Positions 25,818 through 37,214 of a DNA stretch of 64,000 nt are shown one piece after another (positions within the stretch are counted from its first letter, which is position 1; every line of letters begins with the position of its first letter). Source of the DNA: Nannobrachium achirus. Taxonomy: Eukaryota > Chordata > Actinopteri > Myctophiformes > Myctophidae. Position numbers and translations under genes: made by a program. The notes under the pieces were generated by a model. That model was given only the letters and a program-made list of their open reading frames with translations. It did no database searches and was not told where the DNA came from. The stretch covers positions 66,011,237 through 66,075,236 of the forward strand of contig OY997647.1 in NCBI GenBank assembly GCA_963921795.1. The letters run 5' to 3'.

Positions 25818-25996
25818 GACACCACATCAAAGTGGCATATATCCAATTGACATACTCTCTCACACTTCTGCCAGTGTGCCAGACTGCCAGTGATCACCCT
25901 CCACTGTGCCAATAGCCCCTTTTCCACCAGAACTTTCAGGACCCTGAACTTTTTTTTTTGAGCGGTGCAAACCGCTCCTATACGTGGCTGTGCGTG

Positions 25997-26197
25997 TGTC
26001 TGTAGCCTTTTTCCTCAGCGTTTTGCCATAGCAAAATGTGTGTACATAGCATCATGTTTGTCTAGTGATGTCATATGTCGTATGTCTGTAGCCTTTTTCC
26101 TCAGCGTTTTGCCATAGCAAAATGTGTACATAGCATCATGTTTGTCTAGTGATGTCATATGTCGTATGTCTGTAGCCTTTTTCCTCAGCGTTTTGCC
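25997..26197. repeat. 84-86-bp minisatellite in unit 1
   Basis: Starts of TGTCTGTAGCCTTTTTCC at 25997, 26083 and 26167. Copy number varies between units: three starts in units 1 and 3, two in unit 2 and two in the partial unit 4. Confidence 0.9.
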
Positions 26198-26676
26198 TGT
26201 ACATCCTAGACTCAAATCCTAGTCTGAAGATGTTATGCAAGCACGACCACCGCTCACTTCACATTGGGTGTGATTTTCTTTTTCTTTTTTGGTTTTGTTT
26301 CCATTGTGTAAGACCCGGTTCCAGCTGAGGTTCCTGGAACCGTTTTTAGGTCCTGCTCCTGAGGTAGAACTAAACTTTAGTTCTGGGAACCTACGGGAGG
26401 GGGCAGCAGCGCTGCTGCTCTTTTTTTGGACCTTCCCGGTTAGTTCTGGTTATATGGAAACGTAAACGTTCTGGGTTGGCCTCATGTTGGCACCGTGCCT
26501 ATATGCACAGCAGCCATTCTGGAGAGAAGTTGGTTGTCTTACTTCCTTCACATGTGTTACTAATGATACTAATGAAGGCTCCAAACAGAGTCTGTACCAA
26601 TACTAATGAAGGCTTCAAAAAGAGTCGGGTGCTGATATTGTTGATATGTTGGCTCACTGGAAACACTCTGCTACAC

Positions 26677-26851
26677 CATTGGGTCTCAAAGTGTGGTCCA
26701 CAGACCCTCATGGTTCCTTGGGGGTCCCAAATGACCCCTTAAAAGGTGTGTAACTCAGAGTGTACAAATGGAACCAATTTGACCTGTTTGGTTCCATTTG
26801 TACATTTAGTTATTATGGGGGTCTTTGAAATAAAAGGTTTGAGAACCACTG
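26677..26851. mobile_element. hAT MITE inside unit 1
   Basis: 175 bp. The ends are CATTGGGTCTCAAAG and GGTTTGAGAACCACTG. The flanks TGCTACAC and TGCTACAT are an 8-bp target duplication with one change. It is present in unit 2 at about 30107-30280. In unit 3 it is split by the TTAA element inserted at 34138. Confidence 0.9.
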
Positions 26852-26939
26852 TGCTACATGAAATGGAACAGAGCCTTCATGGATATCATTGGTAACACCT
26901 TTGAAGGAAGTGAGAAGAGACCCAACTTTTCTCCTATAT

Positions 26940-27575
26940 AGGCCAGTCAATCCTGACCCAAAAGAAATTGCAATAGTAATGGTTCAAGGTTTTTTATGAT
27001 CCTTAGGGTCATCCAAATAACAAAGTTGTGAATTATATATTTAGTGGATCAAGGTGAATTCAGGGGGTTCACATTTGGGTCCATTCACTTACTATACAGG
27101 AGAAAAAAAGACACCCCAAAAAGTAGCATGTGAGGGGTCTAACTAGGGGTTTTTCATGATTCTGAATCCATTGCAAGCATTTGTTTTGCACGAAAAAAAT
27201 TCCTCAGGCTAAAAACGGACACCACAAAACTATGGTTTAGTGATGAGTCATCACTTTTCTGGGGTCAACTCCGTTTTGTGGTGTCAGTTTTTAACCCGAC
27301 GCATGTTTTTTTTGTGCAAAACAAATGCTTGCAATGGATTCAGAATCATGAAAAAACCCTAGTCTGACCCCTCACATGCTACTTAAAGAAGATTTTTTTG
27401 GGGTGTCTTTTTTCCCCCCTGTATAGTAAGTGAAGGGACCCAAACTTGAACCCCCTGAATTTACCTTGATTCACTAAATAATAATTCAGAAATTTTAATA
27501 TGTAATTTGGATGACCCCAAGGATCATAAAAAACCTTGAACCATTACTATTGCAATTTCTTAGATTGACTGGCCT
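26940..27575. repeat. Long palindrome P1 (unit 1)
   Basis: Inverted repeat of about 636 bp. The outer ends are AGGCCAGTCAATC and GATTGACTGGCCT. The arms are roughly 300 bases and run to an apex with almost no loop, AGTGATGAGTCATCACT, with TGAGTCA at 27244-27250. It has MITE-like form with no coding. The core words TAGCATGTGAGGGGTC and CAAGCATTTGTTTTGCAC are shared with P2 and P3. Confidence 0.9.
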
Positions 27576-27897
27576 AATATGTCTGCAGTGCATAACCATA
27601 GAGCCTATTGGGGAACTCTACCTTGTTCAGTTACATTATCCAGCATAAACAGTGTATGGTTAAAGTTGCACTCCACACATCCAAAGTGTGGTTTAATTCT
27701 CAGAAAAAAAAAAAAGAATATCTGATCAATAAAACTACATGGTGATAATTTTTCCCCCACCCCTAAAGATTTTCCTAAATTAACTTTATGGGATCTCAAA
27801 CTTTGCCCCTCGTGAATTATGGGCTCAAATGTTCTGTGCAAACCTTTTGAAAAATGACTGCATGTGTTGAAAATCTGCCACATTATGTTTTTACATT

Positions 27898-27914
27898 GAT
27901 CTACAAGCTCACAG
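27898..27914. repeat. Half of the dispersed hairpin
   Basis: GATCTACAAGCTCACAG without a facing arm. It is repeated at the same place in units 2 and 3. Confidence 0.7.
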
Positions 27915-27965
27915 TTCTGGCACAATTCCAATGTCCTCCCTAAGCCCTGTTGACTCACTGACTAA

Positions 27966-28230
27966 AGGAGTAGTTCACCCCAAATGACTTTTTTTCTATT
28001 GATTACTCATGCCATGGAGACTTGAGTTCAATAATATTTTTTTGTATAATAATAATAATAATATAATATATATATATATAATATGTATCTTTTGCTTTGT
28101 GGAATCAATTGGGGTACATTTACTGAAATCTATTTTTTATCTTAGGAATGCAAAACATATTGAACTCAAGTGAAGTCTCCATGGCATGAGTAATCAATAG
28201 AACAAGTCATTTTGGGGGTGAACTACTCCT
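27966..28230. mobile_element. TTAA-type MITE
   Basis: 265 bp with inverted ends AGGAGTAGTTCACCCC and GGGGGTGAACTACTCCT, flanked by CTAA on the left and TTAA on the right. The inner palindrome words CATGCCATGGAGACTT and AAGTCTCCATGGCATG are also present, around an AT-rich centre. Copies are at 31392-31656 and 38851-39133. TTAA targets fit Kolobok or piggyBac-like elements. Confidence 0.8.
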
Positions 28231-28234
28231 TTAA

Positions 28235-28324
28235 AGCTGCATGAAACCCAAAATCACTTGTTCGATAAATATATATTATATAAATGTGTCACTTGTGATA
28301 GGGAGCAATGGCCAATATATAGCC
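28235..28324. mobile_element. Second TTAA-associated repeat fragment
   Basis: It starts at the same TTAA as the MITE on its left. Its opening words (CATGAAAC, CAAAATCACTT, ATAAATATATATTA, CACTTGTGATAG) recur at 58086-58165 after another TTAA, so this is the left part of a separate repeat family. Confidence 0.65.
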
Positions 28325-28377
28325 GATCTACAAGCTCACAACGCCTCGTGCTGCTAGGCATTGTGAGCTTGTAGATC
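28325..28377. repeat. Dispersed hairpin repeat, copy c (best copy)
   Basis: GATCTACAAGCTCACAACGCC and GGCATTGTGAGCTTGTAGATC-type arms around a loop of about ten bases. It is followed by GCTATTTTTGGC. The identical sequence is at 31751-31803 and 39228-39280. Confidence 0.92.
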
Positions 28378-28469
28378 TGCTATTTTTGGCTAACGTTCTC
28401 AGAATATCGACACTATAGGGTTCAAGTGGTTAATATATAAAAAAAAAAAAACGGTTTCTATCACTCATA

Positions 28470-28522
28470 GATTTGGAGGACCCCCTGTAGTAACTTTGAG
28501 GACCCCCTGTTGAAGACCCCTG
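28470..28522. mobile_element. hAT-type right end
   Basis: Two repeats of GAGGACCCCCTGT are followed by TTGAAGACCCCTG, the complement of a CAGGGGTCTTCAA-like hAT terminus. Together with the hairpin at 28325 it probably forms one MITE. The left end is not identified. Confidence 0.55.
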
Positions 28523-28690
28523 CTATAGGCAACACACTATTGTATTCAGTCCAAGAATGTTTTGCTAGCAAAGTGAAAACCTGTTTTTTGTAAACTTTTT
28601 GAGTGATGTTATCCAGGTTGTAAGGTTAAGCTGTTGGTCATGTTGGTCAGTTCCACACTTGCAATTTCACAGAATTGCAACTTTCTAACT

Positions 28691-29304
28691 TAGCCCGGCA
28701 GCTACGGTCAGTTCTTTTAGAAGAATTGTTCACTTTGTGTACAAGCACCAAATTTTCCTCTGGATCTACTTTTTCCAAAAAGCAAGTTAGCCACTCAATT
28801 AAAAACAAATAGGGTTGGGGTCCCATTGACTTTACAGTAAAATAATACAAAAAAATAAATCTGCTTCAAATAGCATGTGAGGGGTCAAACGTTTTTCATG
28901 GTGCTGAATCCATTGTAAGCATCTGTTTTGCACAAAAAACATTCCTTGGGCTAGAAAGGCCACCACAAAACTATGGTTTAGTGATGAGTCATCACTTTTC
29001 ACCGTGGTTTTCACGCTTTTGTGGGGGCCTTTCTAGCCCAAGGAATGTTTTTCGTGCAAAACTAATGCTTGCATTGGATTCAGGCTCATGAAAAACCCCT
29101 AGTTTGACCCCTCAATTTCTACTTAAAGCAGATTTATTTTGTTGTATTATTTTACTGTATAGAAAGTCAATGGGACCCCAACCCTATTTGTTTTTAATTG
29201 AGTGGCTAACTTGCTTTTCGGAAAAGTAGGTCCAGAGGAAACTTTGTGCAACATTTGGTGCTTGTATCACAAAGTGAACAATTATCTCAGTAGAGGCCGG
29301 GCTA
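28691..29304. repeat. Long palindrome P2 (unit 1)
   Basis: About 614-bp inverted repeat from TAGCCCGGC to GCCGGGCTA, with the apex AGTGATGAGTCATCACT (TGAGTCA at 28985-28991). The inner part resembles P1. The outer arms, for example GTTCACTTTGTG and CACAAAGTGAAC, do not. Confidence 0.9.
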
Positions 29305-30368
29305 TAGAAATACTGTTCCTACGGAACAGTGCTCGCCTGTAACACCATGTATGGGCACAAAGATCTATACCCTCTGGCTGTTCCTCATTGGCCAAGGGCC
29401 CTGCCTTTTTACTGTCGGTACAAAGGCAGTGTCTTAAGTCATTTTGAGAAGACGGATAGATTACCTAATTCTTGAGCGGTGCAAACCGCTCCTATAAGTG
29501 GCTGTGCGTGTGTCTGTAGCCTTTTTCCTCAGCGTTTTGCCATAGCAAAATGTGTGTACGTAGCATCATGTTTGTCTAGTGATGTCATATGTCGTATGTC
29601 TGTAGCCTTTTTCCTCAGCGTTTTGCCTGTACATCCTAGACTCAAATCCTAGTCTGAAGATGTTATGCAAGCACGACCACCGCTCACTTCACATTGGGTG
29701 TGATTTTCTTTTTCTTTTTTGGTTTTGTTTCCATTGTGTAAGACCCGGTTCCAGCTGAGGTTCCTGGAACCGTTTTTAGGTCCTGCTCCTGAGGTAGAAC
29801 TAAACTTTAGTTCTGGGAACCTACGGGAGGGGGCAGCAGCGCTGCTGCTCTTTTTTTGGACCTTCCCGGTTAGTTCTGGTTATATGGAAACGTAAACGTT
29901 CTGGGTTGGCCTCATGTTGGCACCGTGCCTATATGCACAGCAGCCATTCTGGAGAGAAGTTGGTTGTCTTACTTCCTTCACATGTGTTACTAATGATACT
30001 AATGAAGGCTCCAAACAGAGTCTGTACCAATACTAATGAAGGCTTCAAAAAGAGTCGGGTGCTGATATTGTTGATATGTTGGCTCACTGGAAACACTCTG
30101 CTACACCATTGGGTCTCAAAGTGTGGTCCACAGACCCTCATGGTTCCTTGGGGGTCCAAATGACCCCTTAAAAGGTGTGTAACTCAGAGTGTACAAATGG
30201 AACCAATTGGACCTGTTTGGTTCCATTTGTACATTTAGTTATTATGGGGGTCTTTGAAATAAAAGGTTTGAGAACCACTGTGCTACATGAAATGGAACAG
30301 AGCCTTCATGGAGATCATTGGTAACACCTTTGAAGGAAGTGAGAAGAGACCCAACTTTTCTCCTATAT

Positions 30369-31001
30369 AGGCCAGTCAATCCTGACCCAAAAGAAATTGC
30401 AATAGTAATGGTTCAAGGTTTTTTATGATCCTTAGGGTCATCCAAATAACAAAGTTGTGAATTATATATTTAGTGGATCAAGGTGAATTCAGGGGGTTCA
30501 CATTTGGGTCCATTCACTTACTATACAGGAGAAAAAAAGACACCCCAAAAAGTAGCATGTGAGGGGTCTAACTAGGGGTTTTTCATGATTCTGAATCCAT
30601 TGCAAGCATTTGTTTCGCACGAAAAAAATTCCTCAGGCTAAAAACGGACACCACAAAACTATGGTTTAGTGATGAGTCATCACTTCTCTGGGGTCAACTC
30701 CATTTTGTGGTCAGTTTTTAACCCGACGCATGTTTTTTTGTGCAAAACAAATGCTTGCAATGGATTCGGAATCATGAAAAAACCCTAGTCTGACCCCTCA
30801 CATGCTACTTAAAGAAGATTTTTTTGGGGTGTCTTTTTTCCCCCCTGTATAGTAAGTGAAGGGACCCAAACTTGAACCCCCTGAATTTACCTTGATTCAC
30901 TAAATAATAATTCAGAAATTTTAATATGAAATTTGGATGACCCCAAGGATCATAAAAAACCTTGAACCATTACTATTGCAATTTCTTAGATTGACTGGCC
31001 T
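30369..31001. repeat. Long palindrome P1 (unit 2)
   Basis: Same as the unit 1 copy, with the apex TGAGTCA at 30673-30679. Confidence 0.9.
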
Positions 31002-32112
31002 AATATGTCTGCAGTGCATAACCATAGAGCCTATTGGGGAACTCTACCTTGTTCAGTTACATTATCCAGCATAAACAGTGTATGGTTAAAGTTGCACTCC
31101 ACACATCCAAAGTGTGGTTTAATTCTCAGAAAAAAAAAAAAGAATATCTGATCAATAAAACTACATGGTGATAATTTTTCCCCCACCCCTAAAGATTTTC
31201 CTAAATTAACTTTATGGGATCTCAAACTTTGCCCCTCGTGAATTATGGGCTCAAATGTTCTGTGCAAACCTTTTGAAAAATGACTGCATGTGTTGAAAAT
31301 CTGCCACATTATGTTTTTACATTGATCTACAAGCTCACAGTTCTGGCACAATTCCAATGTCCTCCCTAAGCCCTGTTGACTCACTGACTAAAGGAGTAGT
31401 TCACCCCAAATGACTTTTTTTCTATTGATTACTCATGCCATGGAGACTTGAGTTCAATAATATTTTTTTGTATAATAATAATAATAATATAATATATATA
31501 TATATAATATGTATCTTTTGCTTTGTGGAATCAATTGGGGTACATTTACTGAAATCTATTTTTTATCTTAGGAATGCAAAACATATTGAACTCAAGTGAA
31601 GTCTCCATGGCATGAGTAATCAATAGAACAAGTCATTTTGGGGGTGAACTACTCCTTTAAAGCTGCATGAAACCCAAAATCACTTGTTCGATAAATATAT
31701 ATTATATAAATGTGTCACTTGTGATAGGGAGCAATGGCCAATATATAGCCGATCTACAAGCTCACAACGCCTCGTGCTGCTAGGCATTGTGAGCTTGTAG
31801 ATCTGCTATTTTTGGCTAACGTTCTCAGAATATCGACACTATAGGGTTCAAGTGGTTAATATAAAAAAAAAAACGGTTTCTATCACTCATAGATTTGGAG
31901 GACCCCCTGTAGTAACTTTGAGGACCCCCTGTTGAAGACCCCTGCTATAGGCAACACACTATTGTATTCAGTCCAAGAATGTTTTGCTAGCAAAGTGAAA
32001 ACCTGTTTTTTGTAAACTTTTTGAGTGATGTTATCCTGGTTGTAAGGTTAAGCTGTTGGTCATGTTGGTCAGTTCCACACTTGCAATTTCACAGAATTGC
32101 AACTTTCTAACT

Positions 32113-33187
32113 TAGCCCGGCAGCTACGGTCAGTTCTTTTAGAAGAATTGTTCACTTTGTGTACAAGCACCACATTTTCCTCTGGATCTACTTTTTCCAA
32201 AAAGCAAGTTAGCCACTCAATTAAAAACAAATAGGGTTGGGGTCCCATTGACTTTACAGTAAAATAATACAAAAAAATAAATCTGCTTCAAATAGCATGT
32301 GAGGGGTCAAACGTTTTTCATGGTGCTGAATCCATTGTAAGCATCTGTTTTGCACAAAAAACATTCCTTGGGCTAGAAAGGCCACCACAAAACTATGGTT
32401 TAGTGATGAGTCATCACTTTTCACCGTGGTTTTCACGCTTTTGTGGGGGCCTTTCTAGCCCAAGGAATGTTTTTCGTGCAAAACTAATGCTTGCATTGGA
32501 TTCAGGCTCATGAAAAACCCCTAGTTTGACCCCTCAATTTCTACTTAAAGCAGATTTATTTTGTTGTATTATTTTACTGTATAGAAAGTCAATGGGACCC
32601 CAACCCTATTTGTTTTTAGAAAACAGAGGGTAACATCTGTTTGGCTGTAGAGTAAAAATCTCCCACACAAGGTGCTCTTTGGTAGTCAGGTGACAAAATT
32701 GATTTCCAAAAAAGTTAGACCAAGGGTTAGGGTTATTTTAGGGCTAATGCATAGCAAGAAATATAAAAAAGCACCTACGCGTTGCGGCACAATGCCTTCT
32801 TCAGGGTGACTAAGCAAAACAGTTGAACAAACATGGCTTTTATAGGAAACAGGATATGACATCACAAAATCATACAGGTTGACTAGGAGGCTAAAACCAT
32901 GCCAGGACAAAGTGTAGACTTATACAATATGAAAACCTACCCAAAACAACTTTAAGACACCAAAAAAGAAACAAGAAAAAACAAAAATAATCAGTTTACA
33001 ATGACTGGAAATCCCTTAACAGACCAAACAATTATAAAAAAGGTGAATAATCTATTTCCTCATTTCCTATTTGTTTTTAATTGAGTGGCTAACTTGCTTT
33101 TCGGAAAAGTAGGTCCAGAGGAAACTTTGTGCAACATTTGGTGCTTGTATCACAAAGTGAACAATTATCTCAGTAGAGGCCGGGCTA
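32113..33187. repeat. Long palindrome P2 (unit 2), interrupted
   Basis: Same as the unit 1 copy, with the apex TGAGTCA at 32407-32413. The right arm is split by the retroposon at 32619. Confidence 0.9.
32619..33065 (-). mobile_element. Retroposon-like insertion with 14-bp target duplication
   Basis: 447 bp present only in unit 2. CCTATTTGTTTTTA occurs at 32605-32618 and again at 33066-33079, a 14-bp target duplication as made by LINE-type target-primed reverse transcription. The minus strand carries CACCCTGAAGAAGGCATT followed by a CGCAACGCG word, like the region beyond the pol gene of some fish retroelements. The family assignment is uncertain. No long open frame remains. Confidence 0.75.
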
Positions 33188-34699
33188 TAGAAATACTGTT
33201 CCTACGGAACAGTGCTCGCCTGTAACACCATGTATGGGCACAAAGATCTATACCCTCTGGCTGTTCCTCATTGGCCAAGGGCCCTGCCTTTTTACTGTCG
33301 GTACAAAGGCAGTGTCTTAAGTCATTTTGAGAAGACGGATAGATTACCTAATTCTTGAGCGGTGCAAACCGCTCCTATAAGTGGCTGTGCGTGTGTCTGT
33401 AGCCTTTTTCCTCAGCGTTTTGCCATAGTAAAATGTGTGTACGTAGCATCATGTTTGTCTAGTGATGTCATATGTCGTATGTCTGTAGCCTTTTTCCTCA
33501 GCGTTTTGCCATAGCAAAATGTGTGTACATAGCATCATGTTTGTCTAGTGATGTCATATGTCGTATGTCTGTAGCCTTTTTCCTCAGCGTTTTGCCTGTA
33601 CATCCTAGACTCAAATCCTAGTCTGAAGATGTTATGCAAGCACGACCACCGCTCACTTCACATTGGGTGTGATTTTCTTTTTCTTTTTTGGTTTTGTTTC
33701 CATTGTGTAAGACCCGGTTCCAGCTGAGGTTCCTGGAACCGTTTTTAGGTCCTGCTCCTGAGGTAGAACTAAACTTTAGTTCTGGGAACCTACGGGAGGG
33801 GGCAGCAGCGCTGCTGCTCTTTTTTTGGACCTTCCCGGTTAGTTCTGGTTATATGGAAACGTAAACGTTCTGGGTTGGCCTCATGGTGGCACCGTGCCTA
33901 TATGCACAGCAGCCATTCTGGAGAGAAGTTGGTTGTCTTACTTCCTTCACATGTGTTACTAATGATACTAATGAAGGCTCCAAACAGAGTCTGTACCAAT
34001 ACTTATGAAGGCTTCAAAAAGAGTCGGGTGCTGATATTGTTGATATGTTGGCTCACTGGAAACACTCTGCTACACCATTGGGTCTCAAAGTGTGGTCCAC
34101 AGACCCTCATGGTTCCTTGGGGGTCCCAAATGACCCCTTAACTCTTTTACTGCCACAGAATTGAACAAAAAGCTCAATCCACTGCCAGCTAAATTGAGAA
34201 TTGTCGCTCATCTTTGAAGGCCTACTGGAGAAATTTGGTTTCGACTATAAAGACAACAATTATATGGCAACGAAGAATAGAATGTCTACTTTGCAACAGA
34301 AAAAGATTTCGAGTTTTTATCTTGTTCTGTTCATTAGCTAGAAGCTGCAGAATGTGGCCTAAAAACAGCTCTTTGAGAACATAAAGCTGAGAAAAATGCA
34401 TTTTTGTGAAGAATACATTTTCAGGCAGAAATCTCTCTTTAGCCTTTTATTGTTGGCTTCAGTAACATCACACCTATGATCAGTGGTTGTTTACAAACAA
34501 ATTCAAAAAAATAAAAACAAGAAAAAGTGTCTTTTTACACACTTTTAGTGTGTAAGAGAAGTAAGAGCAGTAGTAAGAGCAGTGCAGAACATTGACACAG
34601 TGACATGAGCTTCAGCCTGAATCCTGCTTCAGCTTTCAGGGTTCTCTTTATCTCACTGTGACACTACTGTGACACTACATGTCTACAGTACAGAGTGTA

Positions 34700-34744
34700 T
34701 ATGTGTGTGTGCGTGCGTGCGTGCGTGCGTGCGTGCGTGTGTGT
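34700..34744. repeat. (GTGC)n/(GT)n microsatellite
   Basis: GTGT units followed by eight GTGC-type tetramers. Confidence 0.9.
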
Positions 34745-34908
34745 CATTCAGCCTGCACAGGGCCTGGGGCTCCATTCTGTTTCACTCCAGCCAGGCTCCT
34801 CCGGAAGGGCTCCACCGGGTCTGCTGAACTCGTACACGAGCCCATGGTCGATCTGTAAATTATACAAATACACAATTACTATAAAATACATGAAAAATAG
34901 TACACCTT

Positions 34909-34945
34909 CAAGCTCACAACGCGTCACAGCAGAATGCGTGGAGGT
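34909..34945. repeat. Dispersed hairpin, partial copy
   Basis: CAAGCTCACAACGCGTCAC with a weak facing arm (GAATGCGTGGAGGTTGG). Confidence 0.5.
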
Positions 34946-35031
34946 TGGGGGCCTACTATTTTCATCAAAAGGCCGTTTTAGAAATGTCAACCCCTGCCTC
35001 TCTAACATTCTATGCACTTCCTGCTTACCAC

Positions 35032-35036
<5 letters not shown>

Positions 35037-35070
<34 letters not shown>
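35037..35070. repeat. (TA)n microsatellite
   Basis: Seventeen TA units. Confidence 0.95.
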
Positions 35071-35073
<3 letters not shown>

Positions 35074-35530
35074 ATTATGTAAAAACAGCATTCATGGTCT
35101 GGAGAGGGCACTTTTTACAGATGGATAAAAGGGCAGGGGCTCAAGCCCCCTTTGATGTCTATGTGAGCATGTGCATGGTGCTAAGTCTGATTTACAGAAA
35201 AAAGTTTGTTTTTCCACGATGTGGAAATGAAGAAGTAGGCTCATCATCATCGTCGACTCATCATCTAAAATCATAGCCAGGAAAATATCAAATAGTTTAT
35301 ATCTAAACAAATCAATTTACAATTTTGACATTTAGCAAATGACTTACAATAAGTTCATATATAACATAAAATGCAGTTATAGTAAATAGTTACCATGCAT
35401 TTACTGTCACAGTGAAATTCCCTTTATACCCTGTATACCTATATAAAATGTCACAATGCAACATAGCTCTGTTTACACAAAGCTGTACTCCCTCCAACTG
35501 TATATATGTTCCCCATTTTCAACAGTTTTT

Positions 35531-35676
35531 GCCAGACCCATGAAATGGGTAGGCCTACATAAGCAAATGTCTGTCCGGGTTTTCTATATAAAGGGTATAT
35601 ATGATGATGACATGATGATGACATGCCTACAAAAGGCATGATGTCATAAATGATGATGACAGACAGGGGGTCTGGC
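35531..35676. mobile_element. 146-bp MITE, GCCAGACCC ends (copy 1)
   Basis: It runs from GCCAGACCCATG to GGGGGTCTGGC, with inner palindromes (ATGCCTACAAAAGGCAT) and TGATGA repeats. It lies inside the TTAA element and faces an inverted copy at 35940. Confidence 0.75.
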
Positions 35677-35699
35677 ACAACCAGGTTGACCTGGTCTAG

Positions 35700-35775
35700 T
35701 TATTTGTAACACTTGCTTTGGCAATGTAAACGTATGTTTTCTCATGCCAATAAAGCTCCTTTGAATTGAACTGAA
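35700..35775 (+). mobile_element. Non-LTR retrotransposon 3' tail-like sequence
   Basis: CTTTGGCAATGTAAACG, followed by CATGCCAATAAAGC and a TTGAATTGAACTGA tail, resembles the 3' ends of several fish LINE families, with an AATAAA signal and short A-rich repeats. Only the tail is present, and the clade is not determined. Confidence 0.5.
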
Positions 35776-35921
35776 AAGCTACATCATCAGCTACTGATGA
35801 TGATGATGATGATGATGATGACGATAAAAAGAAACCTCTCCCTCTCTCTCACACACACACGCATCGTACGCACGCACACACAAACTAAGCCAATAAATCC
35901 TAAATTCCCATCAAACTAGAC

Positions 35922-36095
35922 CAGGTCAACCTGGTTGTGCCAGACCCCCTGTCTGTCATCATCATTTATGACATCATGCCTTTTGTAGGCATGTCATCAT
36001 CATGTCATCATCATATATACCCTTTATATAGAAAACCCGGACAGACAGACAGACCGACATTTGCTTATGTAGGCCTACCCATTTCATGGGTCTGG
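35922..36095. mobile_element. GCCAGACCC-end MITE, inverted copy 2
   Basis: Reverse complement of 35530-35699, including about 25 bases beyond the GGGTCTGGC end. The two copies form a 170-bp-arm foldback with a loop of about 220 bases. Confidence 0.85.
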
Positions 36096-36459
36096 CAATA
36101 ATCCTAGTAGGCTGTGCAGTGCACGTACACTACACGCGGTACGTGCACGCGCGTGATAGGAACTCCACGTGTGTCCTGAGTAGCGACAAAAACAAACCAA
36201 GCACGTGGATCCTAACTGCTTGGATCAAGTTACTGATCCGGTCCGGATACGGAAACATTTCTTGCATGTATGTGTACGTGTAAATAGCCGGATGCAGTAG
36301 GCGGGCTCTAGACCGGATCCCAATGTCGGAGTGGCAACACGTCGCAATGGAAAACCGTTACCCTATCTCACTGATCACTGACCATCCCCCCATCCCAGGC
36401 TTCCAGTTCCACACGGATGCTCTGTTATCACACAGTATACAACTATATACAGTATACAA

Positions 36460-36783
36460 CTATACAATACATACATGCACTGGATTGGAAGTCTTACTTT
36501 GGACAGTAGGATCGTGGCCTCTGTTCTCCGAGGGGTCTCTACGCGGAAGCCATTCTTCATTGGCCAAATCGCCCAGTTCGTCTGTCTCTTCGCGGCGGTG
36601 GCGGCGGTACATGGGTCTCTGCTGCTGCGGCGATGTGAGCCCCCGGGCGGGGGGATCCATCCTACACGGGGGTCGAGCTCCGTCGGGATCGGTTTCCACA
36701 ATATCACGAGGCTCTTGATCCACTTCTGGACCCCGGTTCTTCGCGACTGGCACCATCTTCAATCTTTTTATCTTCAATACCAA
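36460..36783 (-). CDS. Candidate GC-rich exon of unknown protein inside the TTAA element
   Basis: A 107-codon open frame on the minus strand in the only GC-rich part of the element. It is polar, with RRHRREETDELGDLANEEW near the middle. The sequence CAAAGTAAGA at 36492-36500 (read on the minus strand) is a good splice-donor match right after codons for DPTVQ. An overlapping minus frame at 36704-37039 encodes a strongly acidic run (DDDHDDDDDEEEKK). An acidic N-terminal region near one end is where a piggyBac-type transposase gene could start, but no transposase motif is recognised. A captured host exon or chance are alternatives. Low certainty. Confidence 0.25.
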   Translation of the reverse strand: MVLKIKRLKMVPVAKNRGPEVDQEPRDIVETDPDGARPPCRMDPPARGLTSPQQQRPMYRRHRREETDELGDLANEEWLPRRDPSENRGHDPTVQSKTSNPVHVCIV

Positions 36784-37214
36784 CGGCTACAGTGATCTTT
36801 TTCTCTTCTTCATCATCATCATCATCATGATCATCATCACGACCACCACCACCATTCGTGGGCGCTGCCTGGTCCTGAGTCACCAACGCGGGTAGGTTTG
36901 TAATCCTAATTCTAACAAAGTTTGTTTCTATCCGTGGATCTGCTCTGCTGCTGGCTGCTGCTCCGGCCAGGGGGGGAGGGTCGCACTTCGGCGGAATGAT
37001 ACCAGCAAGTTGAGGCTGAGTTGGCCTAATACATCTCAATATTCTAGTACTGCTAAATACTACTACCTACTACAATTACTATACTACTAATACTATAAAA
37101 CAACTGATTTCCGACAAAATGATCGCTTTTACCAACGTTTCTCTCTCTCTTTCTCTACTAACAGCCCGATGCATAAAACAATATAGTCCCTCAGTCAAGG
37201 CTGCTAGCAGCTAG

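Larger units (their letters stand above)
25960..29473. repeat. 3.5-kb composite tandem repeat, unit 1
   Basis: 3514 bp, bounded by GAGCGGTGCAAACCGCTC at its start and at the start of the next unit. In order it contains an 84-86-bp minisatellite, a hAT MITE, palindrome P1, a TTAA MITE, the dispersed hairpin, a hAT end and palindrome P2. Units 2 and 3 follow head-to-tail with very few differences, so the duplication is recent compared with the elements inside. There is no gene in it. Confidence 0.93.
29474..33356. repeat. 3.5-kb composite tandem repeat, unit 2
   Basis: 3883 bp. It is near identical to unit 1, with one minisatellite copy fewer and a retroposon insertion at 32619-33065 in the right arm of P2. 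Confidence 0.93.

Noticed and set aside
34695-35276. 193-codon frame, longest in the window
   Set aside because: It starts in the GTGC microsatellite, passes the TA repeat (Ile-Tyr run) and shows no domain.
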